In this document: one piece after another, positions 11,026-22,125 of the stretch
How positions within the stretch are numbered: the stretch's first letter is position 1
Layout of the letters: each line of letters begins with the position of its first letter
Assembly: GCA_013399305.1 (NCBI GenBank)
Contig: VXAI01000015.1
Location: forward strand, 2,951,329-3,015,328
Length of the DNA: 64,000 nucleotides
Direction: 5' to 3'
Origin: Rostratula benghalensis
Taxonomy: Eukaryota > Chordata > Aves > Charadriiformes > Rostratulidae
Notes under the pieces: generated by a model
What the model saw: only the letters and a program-made list of their open reading frames with translations
The model's database searches: none
Told to the model about the DNA's origin: nothing
Position numbers and translations under genes: made by a program

Positions 11026-13750
11026 GCAAGCTATATTTTCAGCTGGGGTGCACACCTTCCATCTAATACTAAGGACAAGAATTCCAATGATAAAGTCCCA
11101 CTGTGTTCCTGTGTACCAGAATGCTGTGGCCAAAGCAGTTGGTAGGCAGTGATTGCAAAGAAGAGAAGATATAGCCTTAATTTTTCATAGGTGGAAGATG
11201 AGCAAGGAATGTGCCAAAGAGCATTGAAGTACATTCTTTTTTGCCCTTTAGCTAAGGAAAGAGAAAGATGCAACTACCATCTTGTTTTGAGCAGTTCTTA
11301 GGCTGCAGCACAGGAGACAGATAAGTTGTCAGAAGTAAAGCTTGAAGGCACAAACCTCAAGCACATCATGTTGTGACTGCTGCACTTAAATGAGTAGGCT
11401 GAATTTGGTTGCTTGCCAGAAGACTGAGAGGAAGATGCCTTAGTTTGTCCAGCAGTAAAATATTTCCATGGGGGCAAAATGCATTACCTAGAGTGCCTGC
11501 ATCACATTATGCAACTGTTCTTCATCTAGAAAGCTCAGGTTTTCCATAGATTAACCCTTCTTTTTAAAAGTTGAAAAAGTAGAACTTTTTCCATTTTAGG
11601 AGTTCTGTGTTTGTTTTGCTCAAGTACATGGGCTGCTGGCAATAAGGGAAAGTACAGAAAGAACTGTGAAATTAATTAAATTGACACTTGAAGAAAATGC
11701 CTATATTTTTGCAATCCTCAAAGCAGCATAAAGCAAAGGTATGACATCTTGCCAAATGTTATTTTTTATGAGTAAAGGAAACCTAGTGGCTCTGCTAAAC
11801 TGAAGCCCAGCGGTATGATTTGATACAGATTTGGGGGGAGAAAGAGGGGTGTGTTTGTTGAACTGCACACAGCTTGGACACATTTCTTCTTTCCTGTAGC
11901 TGTCAAATAAATAACTGCTCCTGGATGGCATTTTTATTAATTAATTATCATTAAGACTGGAATTCAGAATCTGACGTAGCTTGTCTGTTTGATTTCTTTT
12001 GAAAAGTACACAGCATGCTATAAAACCCATAAGAATCAGTTGCAGTTCTTTTAGTATTTCAGGTATTATTAATTAAATATGAAGGATATTTACCTCATAA
12101 AAATGTTTCATTAGGTATTTTCATTTTTTTTCCTAGAGTTTCCTTCTCTCTTTTATATGATTTTGAATAATTAGCTGAAGCTGGTGAATTTTGTTAGCAC
12201 CAGGCGTAAATCTTGATTTGAGGAAAAAGGAAGTAGGGAATGAATAACAAATAGAAGGTAAGCAGATTAATGTATCTAAAACTGACTGACTATTCCTAAC
12301 TTGCAAGTCATGGTTTAGGTGGGGTTGTTTGTTGTTTGGCATTGTGTGGTGTTTTATGAACATTACCTATTGAATTATGAACATTTTACTTATTGAACTT
12401 TGTTGTCTTTTCTCACGTAAGCAGGCTTAACAGTGAATTTAGAAGCCTGTACCCTACTCTTACTTAGGGGAAAATAATATCTGTTGGATGAAACTCACTC
12501 CTGTGCAGCAAAAGTAATGCAAGAGTTCAGACCTTCAAAGCAGGGCAGTAGAAAAGATGGGTCTTAACACTGGCCTTGTGTGCAGGGGTGAATTTTATCC
12601 CTACTTCATATAATTGGAGACCTGGATTTGTCCTACAAAGTAATGAGAAAAATGGCCCACATGGGAAAACATTATTGATTGTTTCCTCTGCCCTTCAGTG
12701 ATAAATATTGCATGGCTATCTGCTCATCCTTTGAATTAAAGGAACAATCCAATATCCATTTTGGTTTTCTGCATTGTGTGCCAGTACAACAAGCTCTTTC
12801 CTAGTCTCCATAAAAAGCTAAATCCAGAGAGGTTTCTTCTGAATGCTGGATGACAAATAACAGAGTCATGCCTTCCACAGGAAACCTCTTGTGTTTGCCT
12901 GTTGTATATACTGCTGTGATTTTCTTTTTTTATTTGCTAGTGGAGAATCTTTTAAAGCCATTAATGTAGGGGGAAATTTTATACCTTGAATGTGTCCTCA
13001 GCATAAGGATCCCCAGGTCAGCTCCTGAAAAATGTGAGCTATGAACACTTGGAAAGGTTTTTTTCTTTGTTTCCTTGTATGTTTGCAAGCAAAGCTGCAA
13101 AAATCCTCACCTGCAGACCTGCTCTCTTAGCGCTTTTCAGAAATACATTGATAGAACGAAAGCAAAGCTCATGCTTCCAGATGCTGGTTCTAAGCTGCAA
13201 GTAGTTATTTTCCTTTAGAAAAATCTAAAGGATGCTGATTATCTTGATGAACAAAATCAACATAAAGTTGGGTGGGTTTTTTTCCCCCAGAGTATAGGCC
13301 ACTGACAGGTTTTTATTTAAACCCACCATCTCACAATTTTACTGCTTACCATTCCATATTTGAACTCAGCTTGTAAAACGTTATTAGTGGACTCCTTTGG
13401 GCAGGGGACCTGTTTGGCCTCTGGGTGGCCCAGCTCTGACACCCAGCTGTGACCCCCATGTATTTTCCTTTTATTCTTCCGTCTCCTGGGTTGCACCACA
13501 TGTTATTATGCCATTTTGGCAAGGTGCTTAAATACCATCCATATTGTTCTCTAGGAACTAAATGTCAGATGTGGTCCATGTATCTCTGGGATCTCACACT
13601 TCTCCACTTGCTGGTTCACTCTGGTGAACAACAGATTCTCCTCTCAGAGCTGGGGAGGAGCGTGGTAGCAGCACGCAGCTTCTCTGGCATGTTCCTTTCC
13701 CAGGTGAGACAGAAATGACACATATGAATGATTAAACCCTATATGAAAGC

Positions 13751-13762
13751 AAAAAAAAAAAA
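13751..13762 (+). repeat. Poly-A tract (A12)
   Basis: Twelve A after AAGC. Simple homopolymer. Confidence 0.85.
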
Positions 13763-14267
13763 GAATTTTTAAATAGGTGTTGGTTGATGGGAGGCTACTG
13801 AGGAGCTGGGGGGAGGTGGGAGGGTGGTACACTTTGTCTCCAAATATGGCAGATAGGTCTTCACCCAGAGACCACTGTACTTCAATGTGTCTGGTTGAAC
13901 TTGTCCAACTGATGAGACACGATTTACTTCTTGCAAATCAGGCCATGGAGAAAGGACCCAAAAATATATTTTGATGCATCAATCTTCCTTTATGCAGCTC
14001 ATTATAGCAGAATTTTAATAAGACAGAAATATTCAGAGTCTCTTTCTCCACAGTTATAAATTGGCTGCTTTGGAGGTACTGATTTAACTCAGCTGTGACT
14101 GCAGCCCCTTCTTCATGAAATACAACAGTTGGTAGAAGCTAAGCTGATACTTTGCACTGCTGTAGCTGATCTGGTTACAGCAACTGCACACTGTGTTCTA
14201 ATTTCATGTCTGCCCATCAGCTTTTGTTTATGCCATGAGACTGGGGGTGAAGTTACTGGATCCAGGG

Positions 14268-14365
14268 TGAGCTTCAGTAAAAAACTGCTCCCTAACCTTT
14301 GTCCGGCTATTTTTTCCCAGTATATATCAACAGTAAAGTGGGGATAATGCATGTGCTTTGTAAAT
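14268..14365 (+). mobile_element. Probable ancient MIR-type SINE remnant
   Basis: The order of words follows the MIR core: CCTAACCTTTGTCC (for the 'acttaacctctctg' block), then TTTTTCCCAGTATA (for 'cagtttcctcat'), then AGTAAAGTGGGGATAAT (for 'gtaaaatggggataat'), then ATGTGCTTTGTAAA (for 'aaagtgctttgtaaa'). That is four colinear matches in about 90 bases. MIR-class elements are old enough to survive in bird genomes, heavily decayed. An AATAAA and a poly-A run follow shortly after. Confidence 0.5.
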
Positions 14366-14401
14366 CAATTTCCAGACTTTGGAATAAAAAATTAAAAGCT
14401 T

Positions 14402-14416
14402 AAAAAAAAAAAAAAA
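14402..14416 (+). repeat. Poly-A tract (A15) after an AATAAA
   Basis: Fifteen A, with AATAAA at 14382-14387, some 15 bases upstream. That spacing is what a retroposed RNA 3' end would leave. The sequence before it is better explained by the MIR-like remnant than by a processed pseudogene. Confidence 0.85.
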
Positions 14417-15659
14417 TCCACATAAAATGCTGTGTTGTGCACGTCTAGAGGCTGGGGGGAAACTTATGCCATATATTCATTATACACATGTTCTTTCATT
14501 CAGTAATTAGAATACAAATATCCAGAGATAACAGCAAGGGAATATACTTCAGCTGTGTTAAATCACAGTGTGTTGATTGATAAGGACAAGGACTTAGCCT
14601 TACCAGATGAATTTTTAACAGCAAAATATCTTTTTAGGAAATGTTAGTTGAAAGAGCAGACTGTAGTATTAATCTTGGATAGCTGTATATTTTTATCTTG
14701 TTGGGAATCTGTAAGGAAAAAAATACTGTATTTCTGTGTTATGCAATGGAAAAATACGTAATTGAGAAGCTTAAAAATAAATTTTATTTCGCTAGCATAA
14801 ATATTTCTTTTCTGGTGAAACTGTTTTGCAGGGTATATCTTTACTGAGGAGAAGCTCTGTTATTCTCAGAAGGTTTTTGCAGTTCTGTTCTGTTCTTTAT
14901 TTTGTTTTGGAATTGGTCGAAAAAAAACCCAACTAGCACAGGTGCTATTAAATAGCTCATTGGTCACCTTAGGTTTGTTATTTTTCTTTTTCTTTCAAGG
15001 CCTGAGGTTCATTATGCAACTCTTGGAATTGTTACTTTTGTAATTATTAAACTATGAAGGTGCAACTCAAAGAATTTGAGGCTTTTTTTCTTTTGATGTT
15101 TCTTTTTGGAGTGCTTCAAATGTTTCATGCCATTTTCTTTGCAGTCTTTCTGGTATCCAGTAAATAATGGAATAAATCTGCCTCATAAAAGGCTGAAGAG
15201 GTACTGGTCTTGCCAAAAGGCACAATTCACTGCAAAATTTCTATGAGGAGAAAAATTGGATTATTTAATTTAAATTAATGCACCTAATGGTTGTCATACA
15301 GACCCTTGCCAAAATTCAGTATCATGATTTAACATACAAAATGTGTGTGAGACAGAAGGCCTGATTATTAAGTATTTGTCTGTAACTTCAAAGTCTTTGA
15401 CATTTTTCTGGCATGCTACTTGTGTGTGAATACATCTTAGTTTGAGGAAAGACTCTTTAAGTTGTGGTTATGAGTTTCATTGTCATCAGTTTAAAACTAA
15501 TAAAAAAAATGTGGAGAATTCTATCCCCTGAAACTTTCTTCTGTTTCCTCATAATTAAAGTTTCTGGAGTAAACATGCATTAAGGGGCATAAATCATAAG
15601 CTGCCCTAAGCCAGAAAAACATACCAGTTTAATATGCTCTGCTCTCAGTAGCACTTTGG

Positions 15660-15701
15660 AAAAAAAAAAAAAAAGAAAAAAAAAAGGTTAAAAAAAAAAA
15701 A
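15660..15701 (+). repeat. Compound A-rich tract
   Basis: A15, G, A10, GGTT, A12 in succession. This is low-complexity sequence. The minus-strand open frame over it is a Phe-rich artefact. Confidence 0.9.
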
Positions 15702-18700
15702 GGTAATAAATTGAGTTATGCTGCATGTATAGCTATCAACAGTTTGTTGAAGGGCAGAGCTGAAATGGAGGGATAAATCTAGGATTTTTCCACTCCAAAG
15801 CATTGTATTAATCAAATTATATATCATCATATTTACCAAAATAGATGGAAGTGATTATATTCAGACAGTCTGTCACTCTGTCAATTATTCCCAAAATGCT
15901 TATTCCAGGACAATTTTTTTTTCTTTTTAAACTAGGCTCTATGCCTGAGAGGAAAGGATGGATGGAATATGAAGAGCAGAAGCAGTGAAAAACTTAAGAA
16001 GCAAGTGAGGATTTCACTTACAGAAAAACTTACAGAAGTAAGTGAGCAGAAGTCTGGGCCTTCACCTTTGGCAATGACCAGTTAGGCTCCAAACTGCCTA
16101 TTTAGTGGCTGGCTGGCTTTATTTACTACTTCCATCAGTAGGGCATTTGCAGACGCTGTTTTTTTGTTGAAATTGTTTTAAGCAAGTGTTTAGGAAAGAT
16201 TAAGTCCTGCATCTATGGATGATTATTTCTCTGTGTACTCAAACTTTGCACTCTTGTTGCGATGGAGAGTTGGTCCCAGTTCTCCACACCCACACATCCT
16301 GTTGTTGTGTTGTGCTGCCCAAATAGTAGTATTTGGGCTGTATCCTTTCCCACTACTGTAACAGCAGCATGTCAGACCATGAGTACACACATTTCTGCAG
16401 CAGTACATCAAAAGCAGTCCTTGAGTACTGTGTTGCCTGTTGCATTTGCAGTTTTAAACAGCAAGAAGCGTTTATAGTTAATAATTGTATTTTATTGTAG
16501 GACTAGCAGTTACAAAGACAGACTGTTTCTCCAATACTGCCGATGCTGTTCCATCTAGTGAGAATGTATTGCCATGGCAACCAATGGCATTAGTTGTGGG
16601 GTTTTGGTTTTTTTTCAAAAGTAATTAAACTTTCTAAGTCAATTTGCCCTTACTTGTCAGATTAGGAAATAGAGTGTTGTTTATTGCTTTCTACTAAAGC
16701 AGCGAGGTAGCTAGGAGGGCCAGCAGGATTTGGAGCTACCTGAGGAGAGATCAGCTCTGCAAAGTTGTTAATAAATTATTCTTTTTCTAATATGTGGCAG
16801 GTGTGGGAAGGCTCAGTGATGACTTAGGAATGCTCGCATTCCAACTGGATTGGTAAGGTGATAAGGACAGCTGAGGACAAATGGCCAAATAGTAAGACTC
16901 TACTTTGTGACTAGGTGAATATACAAAAGAGCAGGATGCTCAGATGCCATTGAGACTTGTACGTGTGAGCATGGTATCAAACACAGTATCTTTGCCAGAA
17001 CTGTTAGTGAAATGAGACTGGCAGCCCTGATTGAAGCTCTGCTTTGGTGCTGTCAGATTTATTTATCAGCCCTCATACGCTATAGAACATGAAGTCCGTT
17101 TCCAAGACGCATGGTGCACTAAGAAACTAATGGAGAAAAGGAACTAAGCCTGGGCAACTCTTGCAAAACACGGATATCTGAAAAGTACCCCATTTCCTTT
17201 TCTGTAGCACGATGCACAAAAATTGGTGGCTGCTCAGAGCCAGCTGTGGATACCCAGACCATATGGGTCATCCACACAGATGGATAGAAGAGAGAGGCCC
17301 CTTTCATGCCTCCTTTGATTTTGCTTGAATTTCCTGAAGTCTTTGTACACTTTTCCCCATCCCTGTCAAACCATATCTTAAAAACTACAGCTGTCAGCCA
17401 TCATATCCAAAGAAGTTTATTTTACCTACATTCTGCTTGTGCCCTTTAGCTCAAAAGAAGAGTCTCCAGCAGAAAAAGGAGGAAAAAACCTCTTAAGTGT
17501 TTTCAACTGAGAAAAGGATTGGATTGAGCATCAGAGGCTGAAGCAACAACTCAAGAAGCTTCAGAAAGTGTAAGGCATGTGGATTTTATTGGTTATGCTC
17601 TTTGCTATTCCATTTAACAAATACAAAAAGGGTATAAAGAGATCTTTGTAGAGTACTTGTTATCTTGTCTTCTCTAGTATAAGAGAAGATCCACACAAAT
17701 AACTTTTTTATGTTTGGTGGCTGAAATTGCCAATAGATTTTATTTCAGATTTGACTGAATGTCAGATTTCAGTTTTTCATAACAAAAAGGAATTGGAGAC
17801 CAGTAGTCTTGGTTTAAAAGGAATTTTGTTATTGCTGTAATTTCTTACTTGTTAAAATTACAAAGCCTGCTTATTTTTCCATAAAGTGCAGTATTTTCTT
17901 ACTACCTAAGGAATAAATTTAACCTGTCCCCAACCTATGCTAGTTATATCCTTTTGTCTTCTTCACGTATGCTGCTGCACAACATGTGTCAGGGCTATCT
18001 CCAGTATTTATTGTCTTCAGACTGGCCTCTGTCCTGAGGGGCTCTCCTGGGCAGCTCACTGGAAACCACTAGAATATGTGAAAGCATAATTAAGTCAATC
18101 TGCTCAGTGCAGGTGCCTTTGTAATTTACTGTTGTGAACATGGAGCATTTTCATTATGATGTTCCCTCTGAAAATCAGAGTTTACAAATTGTCTTCAAAG
18201 CCTGCATTTGCCAGCTTCCTGAGCAGATAAGTAATGAAGCAGGAGAGGAGCCTGCTACCACGTTTTATTCTCGTCCTTTCCTGAAGAGCCTGGTGAGCTG
18301 ATAAGAAATCAAGAGGGCATTTGTCATCTAGGCTTTTGTTTCCCAAAGTGAAGCAGCTCACCTCCACACCCACTCAAAAGCTTTGGGGAGGCAAAGGGAT
18401 GGGAGAAGGCCCTGCAGCCATTTAGTCATACTTGCGTTCATAGCAAGATTGGAAGAAGGGATCTGGCACCATCAAAACATCCTTGTGTATCCCTCAGCTC
18501 TTAACATAAGGAAAGATGTAAGAAGAAAGCAATGATGATAAGAGTCACAGATATAAAAGGGTGCAAATAAGGAGGAGTGAAATATAGTGCAATCTGACAG
18601 CAATAAGGAAAATAGTGAGAAATCTATCACGTCTGTGCTCGTGGTGTCAGGAGGGCAGAGAAAGCAGTTACGAAGGCACAGAATGTGAACTCAAAGTACT

Positions 18701-18785
18701 TTTGTGGAAAGGCTACAGTAATGAATTCCAATCTTGCCTGAGAGCAAATTTTAAGATAAGTACAAAAGGGAGTTTGGAGTATTGA

Positions 18786-18798
18786 TTTTTTTTTTTTT
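18786..18798 (+). repeat. Poly-T tract (T13)
   Basis: Thirteen T, one of only four T runs of 11 or more on this strand, compared with fifteen A runs of that size. Confidence 0.85.
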
Positions 18799-19639
18799 AA
18801 AGACAATAAATTGGAGTTGTTAAAAAATAGTGCTGCCTAGAACAGTTCACATTAAGTCAGTACACAGGTAAAGAGGAGCAGGTTCAAGGGGGAGTATATC
18901 AGGACTGAATTTTGGATCTTGGAATCGCTACTCAGTAGGGTCACTCCTCCTTCCATTCAGTTCCCTTTCCCTTTCCTCCTTGATTGTAATAACCCCTGTG
19001 GACAGAGCTCCAATTAATAAAACTTACCTTTATGTATGCATTATTATAATACAAAAGCTCAAGGGGCACACCACACAATCCCTTCATGCATGAACAAATT
19101 TAAAACTCACGATTCTTCTAGGATGCTTGCTGGGAAATAGAGAAAGGGAATAAAGAGCATTCTAACATTTCTGCTGAATGATGGCTGCTCTTTGCAAAGT
19201 GCTCTGAAGCTTGTTAGATTCTGAATGTTTATGGGAACCTTATTGCTATTAGATCCTGTGAAATGATGATAATTAAGAATGCTGGTTCTTTTTACACGGA
19301 AGGTCTGCACTGTGTATTAAATCATTTTCTTGGAAGAGCCATGGGGAACTTAGAAGTGTGATTGGTATGATAAGAGCAAATAACCAGAAATATTTAAAGT
19401 GCCAATAACTTTTAATAGAAAATACTGAATGCCAGGTTTGAATGCATGTATACACTCTCACATGTTTTATCCTTGGGACACATCTGCATGCTGATGATAA
19501 CTTATTAATTTAATAATTCTGCAGTTTTATTGTTTGGTCTGTTATGTGCCTGGAGGGTTTGGGTCCATCATACCTTGTTCTGTAGAGAGCATCTGTAGAA
19601 AGCTGCCTTAAGATCCTGTTAAAATCTGTAAGAGATGCT

Positions 19640-19755
19640 ATGACTGAGTCAGTTAAAGAGATGGGGTGAGGGAGAAGTCAATAGCCCAGTAATGTAATTG
19701 TGGCAGAGCTATAATTAGTGATCAAAACACTCCAGCTTCATAGCCAGTGCCAAGT
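19640..19755 (-). mobile_element. Possible MIR-type SINE remnant
   Basis: Read on the plus strand, this follows the reverse complement of a MIR core loosely: ACTGAGTCAGTTAAAGAGAT, then GCCCAGTAATGTAATTGTGG, then GTGGCAGAGCTATAATTAG, then CTCCAGCTTCATAGCCAGTG. The block 'gtggcagagct' followed by 'ctcc...agcc.agtgc' is the most telling. Divergence is high and a chance match is possible. Confidence 0.33.
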
Positions 19756-22043
19756 GGTCTTCAGTGTGCCAAGAACAACCACCGTAAGCCAAGATTTGAA
19801 CAATAACTTAGTGGTGTTGAAAGATTTTTTTTGAGTGCACCTACCACGTGTGCACATTCAATGCAAGTTGTTGTCCATTAACCAGATTTAATAATACTTT
19901 GCAGAACTGAGGTTTTCATTAACAATCATCGTGGAGTGCTAAAAGGGACAAGATGAGTACATTAAATGAAGAGATTCTTACAATTCAGCTTTCTGAATGT
20001 AGAATGCAGTAACTTCCAACTTCTATTTCTCCTAGAGTGAGCACAGTCGAGTAATGTCTCAGGCCTGGGAGCAGCCCAAAGGAGCAGGAGCTGCTTACCC
20101 ACGTGCTGAGTGTCTGGCTACAAGGAAATCCCCTTGTGTCCAAAGAGAGACCTGTAATCGTGGGTCACTCAGTACCTGTTGGACTAAGGCAAGTTCACAA
20201 CAGATGGCACAAGGGTGTTACCTGAAGACTTCTCACTTTAATCTAACCCTCGTTCACAACAAGGCACCAACTTCTCAGTTCTAATTACATGTTGAGTGAG
20301 AAGCCAGCCACAGATTTGTGGTCCAATTTTTATTTTGTTGTGTTTCATCCAGTTTTATATGAATTTATTTAGAAAAGTCTCAAGTGACAGTGTTAAGAGT
20401 ATGTATTCTTGGTTTTACAACTTGACTTTGTGACTGATTTTTGTCTCTGTAAATTTTCAAAACAGAGCTTGTACAAGCTCTCCTTTCTGAATCCCAAAAC
20501 ATTCCTAAAAGGCAGGGTCATTCCTTAGTGACTTCATGTACGTGTTTGCTTTTAGCAATACTAGATAAATTCCCATAGGGACAAATTTAATTAAACTGAC
20601 AATCTTGCTAAGTCCTGTAGTTAGTAGCTTGTAGATAAATAAAATTAACTCAGACTTATTTGTTGTTTGTTCTCAGTCTTTAATCACCCAATAGTAATTC
20701 CATAATTGAATTAACGTACTTAACCATTCTAATGCAAATTGACTGGCTTATAGTTCTTCAATGAGTGAATTATTGCAAATCAGGTACCCATGATATCAAC
20801 ATTATTCATTTGCAGTTAATTTATCATAATGATTGAGCTAATTTTTATTTATTCCAGAGCTGGATGTCTTTTTATTTGTGAAGGTGGAAAATCAAAAACT
20901 TGGATGGCTTCATAAAAATAAACTTTCTATTTTCTTTTCTTTAAATTAAAAGTCAGACAAGAATAAAGAGAATCCAGGAAGGTTACAGATCATAACAGCA
21001 GGCCAGCTTGCACTGCAGTGTTAATAAAGTGCAAACAAGTGAACTGTAGACAACAAGAACATTGATAAATATCTGAGAAGGAAAGTAAGAGTCTTTATGG
21101 AGGCATATAGTCTATTAAGAGCTCCTTTATAGTCATTAAAAAGAAGGACTTGCCAACAATTTTTTTTCCCTCTTTTTGTCTCACTGTTTGTGGAGACGGC
21201 AAAGGTGAAACTAATGCAATTATTAAATGAAGATTGTGTTTTAGCTATTTTGCAAGGCCATCTAAACCTTGGAATAGCTGATGATTTGGTATACATGGAA
21301 AGAGATGAATCAACACACAGTCATTTTTCAGAATGTTCAACTATGAATTGGTGATTAACCTTTGAAACATACTATGAAGACAAGTGGCTGATTCTCTATC
21401 TCACTGCCTTCAAATCAAACCTGCTCATCCTTCTATAACACATGCTATAGCCAAGACCAAGCTGTTGTGTTCAGCACAGGACTATCTGCCAGAAATTCTT
21501 CATCCTATTCTTTGTAATAGAAGAGACTACATAAGCGTATAATCTCTTTGAGCTGAAACTCTGTCAACCAGTGTATATTATTTTAGTACCTACAAGCCAA
21601 TATTTTAGCATCCAACTCACAACCTTCTGGTGCATTTTAAGAACATCAAACATCATTCTTTAAGATGGTGTGGAAAAATCAGTTTGTTGCTATTGCTATG
21701 TGCTGTGTCTCTAGAAACGTTGCACTTGCCTTCCATTGCGCATCAGACAAAATTTGTAGCCATTTCTTTCAATCCATGCCCCCTTGTGAAATAATTTATA
21801 TAGAGGCTTTAAAAATGTGACAAATGCAACAAAAGATAAAACTGCAGAATTATTTGCTGGATGGCTAACCCTAGTGTGTAGTCATTAAGAGTACCAGTGA
21901 GTCTGTCCATAGCTGTACCAATAAAGTACTCTAGGCTTTGCTGTTATTTATTCTGGAAAAAAACCCCAAATCTGTCAAATACCCTTGACATACCTGCTAT
22001 GCCAAACGTGGTCTTCTGGGACAGAGGCCAGAGTGAAGGATTT
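19756..22043. other. Non-coding sequence with an AT-rich block
   Basis: No gene. The block at about 20690-20870 is AT-rich and holds an octamer-type ATGCAAAT (20732-20739), TAATT cores and a TTATCATAATGATTGAG stretch. It is a candidate regulatory element, but only by texture. The 91-codon minus-strand frame at 21021-21296 has no recognisable feature. Confidence 0.5.
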
Positions 22044-22125
22044 GCTTCCTACTTGATCCTGAAGAAGTCACTTGACCTTTGAGTAACCGTACTAGAAAAA
22101 CAGGTTAATAGAAGAACTTTAATGA
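22044..22125 (+). mobile_element. Possible MIR-type SINE remnant
   Basis: ACTTGATCCTGAAGAAGTCA followed by CTTGACCTTTGAG resembles the MIR block 'gtgaccttgggcaagtcacttaacctctctg'. It is followed by AGAAAAACAGGTTAATAG where MIR has 'tgtaaaatggggataatag'. The words are colinear over about 70 bases but strongly diverged. Confidence 0.4.

Larger units (their letters stand above)
9041..14267. other. Non-coding AT-rich unique sequence
   Basis: No gene or clear transposon. It contains a G/T-rich tract (10507-10600), poly-A tracts at 11014-11025 and 13751-13762, and an AT-rich block at about 11930-12080 with overlapping TAATTA cores. Open frames reach at most 100 codons. The one at 10431-10733 on the minus strand merely translates the low-complexity tract into Lys/Pro/Asn. 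Confidence 0.6.
14417..19639. other. Non-coding AT-rich unique sequence
   Basis: No gene or recognisable transposon. It holds the A-rich cluster at 15660-15701, a T13 run at 18786-18798 and a degenerate small direct repeat (ACTTACAGAA twice) near 16017-16037. Open frames stay below 72 codons. Confidence 0.6.

Noticed and set aside
14113..14416. Processed pseudogene ending in AATAAA and poly-A
   Set aside because: The body does not read as a known protein, and its 3' part fits a MIR-like remnant better.
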